Notes under the pieces: generated by a model
Seen by the model: the letters and a program-made list of their open reading frames with translations, nothing else
Database searches by the model: none
Told to the model about the DNA's origin: nothing
Program-made: the position numbers and the translations under genes
From: Sphingomonas bacterium
GTDB lineage: Bacteria > Pseudomonadota > Alphaproteobacteria > Sphingomonadales > Sphingomonadaceae
Reading direction: 5' to 3'
DNA length: 64,000 bases
Assembly: GCF_903642285.1 (NCBI RefSeq)
Contig: NZ_CAHJWJ010000010.1
Location: 32,289-96,288 of the forward strand
Shown here: piece after piece, positions 59,563 through 64,000 of the stretch
How positions within the stretch are numbered: position 1 is the stretch's first letter
How the letters are laid out: each line of letters starts with the position of its first letter

Positions 59563-61809
59563 TCAGGTCCGATTATTTTGGTGCATGGCGGTCTGCCCGT
59601 TCCAGGCGATGGCGACATCGCCGTCGCTGTCGCCATGGTCGGGTTTGGGAAGAAGACGGGTATCGAACCGCATCGTCACGACGGTTCCGCCGCCGGGCCG
59701 ATCCGCGAAGACGATCGTACCCATATGTTCCTCGACGATCTTGTTGACGATCGCGAGGCCAAGGCCGGTGCCGCGCGCGCGCGTCGTCATATAAGGTTCA
59801 ACGATCCGGTCGCGATCCGGGGGCAGGCCGATGCCGTCGTCCGCCACCGCGATCGTGACGCTGCGGCCGGACTCCTCGGTCAACGTCATCGTCACCGATC
59901 CACCGGCCTCGCCCTTGGTTTCGATCGCCTCGACCGCGTTCTTTACGATGTTCGTCAGCGCCTGGCCGATCTGGCGGCGATCGCACACCATCATCGGGCC
60001 GGGATCGTCATGGACCAGCGTGAACCGGACCGTCGGATGCGCGACCTCGTGCAGGAACATCGCCTGCCGCGCCGCATCGACCAGCGATTCATCGCCGAAC
60101 GCGGGCTTTGGCATTCGCGCGAAGGAAGAGAATTCGTCGACCAGTCGCCGCAGATCGGCGACCTGCCGGACGATCGTCTCGGTCAACCGGGCGAAGGTGG
60201 TGTCGTCCGCGTCGACCTTGCCGCCATAGCGTCGCTGGAGCCGTTCGGCGGCGAGCTGGATCGGGGTCAGCGGGTTCTTGATCTCGTGTGCGATCCGCCG
60301 TGCGATGTCGGACCACGCCGCGCGACGCTGATCCAGCAATTGCTGCGTGATGTCGTCGAACGTCAGGATCGGCCCGGCGCCGGTCCGCGCGATCCGCACC
60401 GCCAGCGTCCGCGCATCGCCGGCGGGCCCTACTTCCGCGGTGGCCTCACGCGCGCCGTCGGCGATCAACGTCGCCAGCTCGGGCGCGACATCGGCCAGGT
60501 GCCGACCCACAAGGCCCTCGCTATCCGCCCCGAGCAACACGACCGCAGACCGGTTCGCGATCCGGATCGTCCCGTCCGCGGCGGCCGCCAGCACGCCGGC
60601 CGAAACGCCGCTCATCACCGCCTCGATCAGCGCACGGCGATTTTCCAGCTGGTCGTTCGCGGTGACCAGCGCGCCGTTCTGCTGTTCCAGCCGGATCGTC
60701 ATCTGGTTGAACGCCGCCGCAAGCGTGCCGACCTCGTCGCGGGTTCGCGGATAGGGCACGCGTGCCGAAAGGTCCCCGCCCTCCACGCGCCGCGCCGCAG
60801 CGACAAGCTCGCCGACCGGGCGGACGAGCCGGTCCGCGACGGCTAGCGCGACCCACACGGCGAAGGCGACGATCAGCAGCGACAGGATCAAGAGCGCCGC
60901 GTTGAACTGAAGCTGAAGCGAGCGCGCGCGGACCAGTAGCGCATGGTAGTTGGCGAGCGCGGATTCGGCGCGGGCGGTCTGCAACTGCATCTCGCGCGGA
61001 TCGGTCAATCGGGCGGTATAGAGAAAAAGGTCGGTCGTGCCGGGAACCATCGTTACCGTCTGAATGCGGTTCTTCGTAACGTTGACGACGCTTCGTTGAC
61101 CGCGACGCAAGGCACCGATCATTTCCGGATTCAATTGTCGTAGCATGTCAATTTCATACGGATTGACGTTGGTCACGACGCGCGCCCGATTGTCGGTCCT
61201 AACTTGCACCAAAGCGCCTTCGTTGAGGCTCCGGAAATATATCTGTCGGCCAAGATAATTGTAGAAAGCCGCGCTATCCGGCCGGATCGTCGCCATTTCC
61301 CGACCGATATCCGACGCCATCGTGACCGTGTCCTCCTCCCAACGCTGAAGGATCTGGGTGTACGACATCCGCGTCAGGACGGTCGCATTCTCGAACACGC
61401 CGCGAGCGCGGTCGGAATACCAGAATTGCACGCCGTACTGGAACAGCAGCGACGCTGCGATCGTGACCAGCAGCATCGGCACCGCGGCGACGGCGGAGAA
61501 TAGCAGCACGAGTCGGACATGCAGCTGCCCCTCCCCCCCGATCGGCGACCGCGCGGCGCGGGCCCGTGCGATCCGCAGCGCCCCAAGCACGATGAGCGCG
61601 ATGATGAGGACGAGGTTGGCGACGAGCAACAACGCGATCAGCCAGGGTTTCAGCAACTGCTGCGGCGTCGGATCCCGCGAAATCACGACATAGCTCAATA
61701 TCGCCACGCCAATGGCGACGAGCAGAACCAGCAACTCGGCCAGAGGTGTGACCAGCACCCGCCGCGCGGGCGGGGCCGTCCTGGGTTCGGTCGTCGCGAC
61801 GGCGAGCAT
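59563..61809 (-). CDS. ntrY: Sensor histidine kinase NtrY
   Basis: A 748-residue membrane kinase. Three N-terminal membrane helices (about 22-44, 54-78, 99-124) and one near 302-325 enclose a periplasmic sensor region. They are followed by a HAMP domain (VADRLVRPVGELVAAA), a PAS domain (about 395-490) and the kinase core with phospho-acceptor His in RRIAHEIKNPLTPIQ, an N box and Gly-rich ATP lid RGTGLGLAIVNKIVEEH. It pairs with NtrX. Roles in other alphaproteobacteria include nitrogen, redox and envelope responses. Confidence 0.95.
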   Translation of the reverse strand: MLAVATTEPRTAPPARRVLVTPLAELLVLLVAIGVAILSYVVISRDPTPQQLLKPWLIALLLVANLVLIIALIVLGALRIARARAARSPIGGEGQLHVRLVLLFSAVAAVPMLLVTIAASLLFQYGVQFWYSDRARGVFENATVLTRMSYTQILQRWEEDTVTMASDIGREMATIRPDSAAFYNYLGRQIYFRSLNEGALVQVRTDNRARVVTNVNPYEIDMLRQLNPEMIGALRRGQRSVVNVTKNRIQTVTMVPGTTDLFLYTARLTDPREMQLQTARAESALANYHALLVRARSLQLQFNAALLILSLLIVAFAVWVALAVADRLVRPVGELVAAARRVEGGDLSARVPYPRTRDEVGTLAAAFNQMTIRLEQQNGALVTANDQLENRRALIEAVMSGVSAGVLAAAADGTIRIANRSAVVLLGADSEGLVGRHLADVAPELATLIADGAREATAEVGPAGDARTLAVRIARTGAGPILTFDDITQQLLDQRRAAWSDIARRIAHEIKNPLTPIQLAAERLQRRYGGKVDADDTTFARLTETIVRQVADLRRLVDEFSSFARMPKPAFGDESLVDAARQAMFLHEVAHPTVRFTLVHDDPGPMMVCDRRQIGQALTNIVKNAVEAIETKGEAGGSVTMTLTEESGRSVTIAVADDGIGLPPDRDRIVEPYMTTRARGTGLGLAIVNKIVEEHMGTIVFADRPGGGTVVTMRFDTRLLPKPDHGDSDGDVAIAWNGQTAMHQNNRT

Positions 61810-61895
61810 CGGGACAGCCGTACCATGCCCGCCTGTTGCATGGAAACCACAGAATCGCGGATCGGTGCCGGCTGACCGTTCCGATGTCCCGTTCG

Positions 61896-63311
61896 TCAGG
61901 CTATCCCGAGCAGATCGAGCCGCTTCTTCAGGGTGTTGCGATTGATCCCGAGCGCGCGCGCGGTGCGCAACTGGTTGCCGCCGTGACGTGCCAGCATGAT
62001 CTCGATCATCGGCCTTTCCACTTCCGCGATCACCCGGTCGTACAAACTGCCTTCGTCGAGCGCGCCGGGTCGATCACGGCCGATCCGCTCGATCAGGCGG
62101 CGGACGGCCTGCGCCAGATCGGGATAGCCGCCGTCATCGCCCACGGCCCCCGCACCGTCGCCGGCACCGGCGACGAAGCGCAATGCTTGCGCATCGATGA
62201 CCTCGTCGCGCGCGAGCACGGCGAGTCGGCGCATCAGGTTTTCCAGTTCGCGGACGTTGCCCGGCCAATCCTGCGCCTCCAGCACCGCGACCGCGTCGCG
62301 ACCGAGCTGACGCCGCGGCAGGCCCTGCGCGGCGGCACTGTCGAGGAAATGCCGCGCAAGCAACGGCACGTCCTGACGACGATCGCGTAACGGCGGCAGC
62401 GCGATCGGCACCACGTTCAGCCGGTAGAACAGATCCTCGCGAAACTGCCCGCTCGCGACATGCGCGGTCAGGTCGCGATTGGTCGCCGCGACGATCCGGA
62501 CATCGGCGCGGATCGTGCGTGCCCCGCCGACGCTGGTGAATTCGCCCGATTGCAGCACGCGGAGCAATCGCGTCTGCGCCTCCATCGGCATGTCGCCGAT
62601 CTCGTCGAGGAACAGCGTCCCGCCCCCCGCCTGTTCGAATCGTCCGGCGCTGCGCTGCGCGGCACCGGTAAAGGCACCGCGTTCGTGTCCGAACAGTTCC
62701 GCCTCGATCAGCTCACGCGGGATCGCGGCCATGTTGATGGCGACGAACGGCGCGGCGCGACGGGGGCCGAGGTCGTGGATCGCGCGCGCGACCAGCTCCT
62801 TTCCCGTCCCCGACTCGCCCGACACCAGCACGGTCAGGTCGTTCGACACCACCCGCGCGATCGTGCGGTAAACGTCCTGCATCGCCGCCGATCTGCCGAT
62901 GAGCGGCAGGGCGGCGTCCTCGGTCCCCGTCGAATCGTCCGCGGCCGTGCCGCCGCGCGCGACTGCGCCGCGAACCGCCTGGGTCAGCGTGTCGAGGTCG
63001 AACGGCTTGGGCAGATATTCATACGCGCCGGCCCCGGTCGCCCGCACCGCGGTGGTCAGCGTGTTGCGTGCGGACAGGACGATGACGGGCAGCGACGGAT
63101 GACGCCGGTTCACGCCTGCGAGGTGATCGATCCCGTCTCCATCGGGAAGGACCACGTCGGTCACCAGCACGTCCGGAACCGCGAGCGCCAATGCACGGTC
63201 GAGCTGCGCCAGGTTCGCCGTGACGGTCACCTCATGCCCGGCCCGTCGCAGCGCCTGCGCGACGACGATGCGGATCGCCGAGTCGTCGTCACAGACCAGT
63301 ACCGCGCTCAC
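61896..63311 (-). CDS. ntrC: Nitrogen regulation response regulator NtrC
   Basis: A 471-residue sigma-54 activator. The receiver has Asp52 (VLVTDVVLPDGDGID) and Lys in YLPKPFD. The AAA+ domain has GESGTGKELVARAIH (Walker A), an intact ELFGHERGAFTGAAQ loop and GTLFLDEIGDMP. The C-terminal Fis-like domain ends with RTARALGINRNTLKKRLDLL. The GTG at 63311 overlaps the ntrB stop. It is the expected activator of the glnB promoter at the other end of the window. Confidence 0.96.
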   Translation of the reverse strand: MSAVLVCDDDSAIRIVVAQALRRAGHEVTVTANLAQLDRALALAVPDVLVTDVVLPDGDGIDHLAGVNRRHPSLPVIVLSARNTLTTAVRATGAGAYEYLPKPFDLDTLTQAVRGAVARGGTAADDSTGTEDAALPLIGRSAAMQDVYRTIARVVSNDLTVLVSGESGTGKELVARAIHDLGPRRAAPFVAINMAAIPRELIEAELFGHERGAFTGAAQRSAGRFEQAGGGTLFLDEIGDMPMEAQTRLLRVLQSGEFTSVGGARTIRADVRIVAATNRDLTAHVASGQFREDLFYRLNVVPIALPPLRDRRQDVPLLARHFLDSAAAQGLPRRQLGRDAVAVLEAQDWPGNVRELENLMRRLAVLARDEVIDAQALRFVAGAGDGAGAVGDDGGYPDLAQAVRRLIERIGRDRPGALDEGSLYDRVIAEVERPMIEIMLARHGGNQLRTARALGINRNTLKKRLDLLGIA

Positions 63312-64000
63312 GACGCCGCCCTCGGCAGCAACAGGCGGAACACCGTCACCGAGCGTTCGCCGTCGCGCGCATATTCGACGATCCCGCCCATATCGCGCGC
63401 CAGCTTGTCGACCAGGGCAAGGCCGAGCCCCTGCCCCTCCGGACGACCGGACACGAACGGATCGAACAGCGCGTCGGCGATTTCGGGGGGCGCGCCGGGA
63501 CCATTGTCGATGACGCATATCTCGATCGGTAACGGGACCCGAGGCCTGTCGGGTGCGGGGTTGATCGCCATGCCGTGGCGATAGGCGGTGCTGATCGCGA
63601 TCAGGGGATCACTGACGCCGCGAACCGCCTCGCGCGCGTTCTTCAACAGGTTGATGACGATCTGGAGCAGCGCGTCGCGGTTGATCCGGGCGGGCGGAAG
63701 CGACGGGTCGAACCGCTCCTCGATCGGCACCCCGCGCGCAAAGCCGGCCAGCGCGACCGCCCGCGCATGGCCGAGCAGCGGATAGATGTTCTCGCCGGTC
63801 AGCGGTAACGGCCGGGTGTCGCTGAAATCCTCCATCCGGTCGATCAGCGCGGCGATCCGGTCGACCTCCATTGTGATCAGATTGGTCAGTTCGCCCGCGC
63901 CGAGCAGCTGCGCCGCGCCGCGAATGCCGGACAACGGGTTCTTGATCTCATGCGCCAGCATCGCGGCGGCCCCGACCGCGGCCCGCCCCGCCGCCGCGCG
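63308..64000 (-). CDS. ntrB: Nitrogen sensor kinase NtrB, C-terminal part (runs off window)
   Basis: The last 230 residues of NtrB (GlnL), the soluble kinase for NtrC that PII controls. The H box AAMLAHEIKNPLSGIRGAAQ is at the window edge. It is followed by the N box (NLLKNAREAV), the G1 box IDNGPGAPPE and G2 GQGLGLALVDKLARDMGG. The PAS sensor domain lies outside. The stop overlaps the ntrC start, so both are co-translated. Confidence 0.94.
   Translation of the reverse strand, partial: RAAAGRAAVGAAAMLAHEIKNPLSGIRGAAQLLGAGELTNLITMEVDRIAALIDRMEDFSDTRPLPLTGENIYPLLGHARAVALAGFARGVPIEERFDPSLPPARINRDALLQIVINLLKNAREAVRGVSDPLIAISTAYRHGMAINPAPDRPRVPLPIEICVIDNGPGAPPEIADALFDPFVSGRPEGQGLGLALVDKLARDMGGIVEYARDGERSVTVFRLLLPRAAS

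Overview
This is about 64 kb of high-GC chromosomal DNA from an alphaproteobacterium, most likely a sphingomonad (Sphingomonas or a close relative). The evidence is the gene content and order (glnBA; ntrBC-ntrYX-hfq-hflX; rpsB-tsf-pyrH-frr-uppS-cdsA-dxr-rseP-bamA-skp-fabZ), a fused double-Sm Hfq, LexA boxes of the alphaproteobacterial GTTC-N7-GTTC type, EcfG-type stress promoters (GGAAC-N16/17-CGTT), and the lack of lpxD/lpxA beside fabZ, which fits sphingomonads making glycosphingolipids instead of LPS. No prophage, insertion sequence, CRISPR array or origin was seen. The window is dense core chromosome.

Layout: 1-2.3 kb holds the start of glnA and glnB behind a candidate sigma-54 promoter, then a HdeD-like/fasciclin pair behind an EcfG-type promoter. 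2.3-7.7 kb holds dnaE and an acyl-CoA synthetase. 8.1-11.1 kb is a rearranged pyrimidine-catabolism operon, rutBCDA. 11.1-16.7 kb has a LexA-boxed radical SAM gene, a VOC protein, a FUSC-like transporter, moaB, a Slt transglycosylase and a degenerate UDG-like protein. 16.8-24 kb has ETF-QO, a TPR protein, ispE, recA with its SOS box, a methyltransferase and a GST. 24-35 kb has a dicarboxylate-type symporter, a Tat-exported M24 peptidase, a lipid-kinase-like protein, alaS, secreted unknowns, icd, and psd-pssA. 35.1-35.6 kb holds a small membrane-protein gene behind a LexA-boxed promoter. 35.7-47.3 kb is the translation/isoprenoid/envelope operon. 47.4-51.8 kb has a PilZ protein, tRNA-Ser, MltB, RlpA, a D,D-carboxypeptidase and holB. 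51.8-56.3 kb has metG, tatD, two small hydrolases and mazG. 56.3-64 kb is the nitrogen-regulation block on the minus strand.

How the genes connect: NtrB/NtrC (with an intact GAFTGA loop) at the right end could drive the glnB promoter at the left end, with PII (GlnB) as the signal. The rut operon releases nitrogen from pyrimidines and suits the same regime. Three LexA boxes define a local SOS set: recA, the PA0069-type radical SAM gene and the small membrane protein. The right half concentrates cell-envelope assembly (UppS, CdsA, RseP, BamA, Skp, two lytic transglycosylases, RlpA, D,D-carboxypeptidase, Psd/PssA).

Palindromic repeats are frequent. Most lie between genes as GAAA-looped hairpins or paired arms, but one complete paired element sits in frame inside dnaE, and two palindromic or G-rich relatives lie inside fabZ and ispE. 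The most unusual items are the SOS-controlled small membrane-protein locus, the repeat inside dnaE, and the tandem Hfq.
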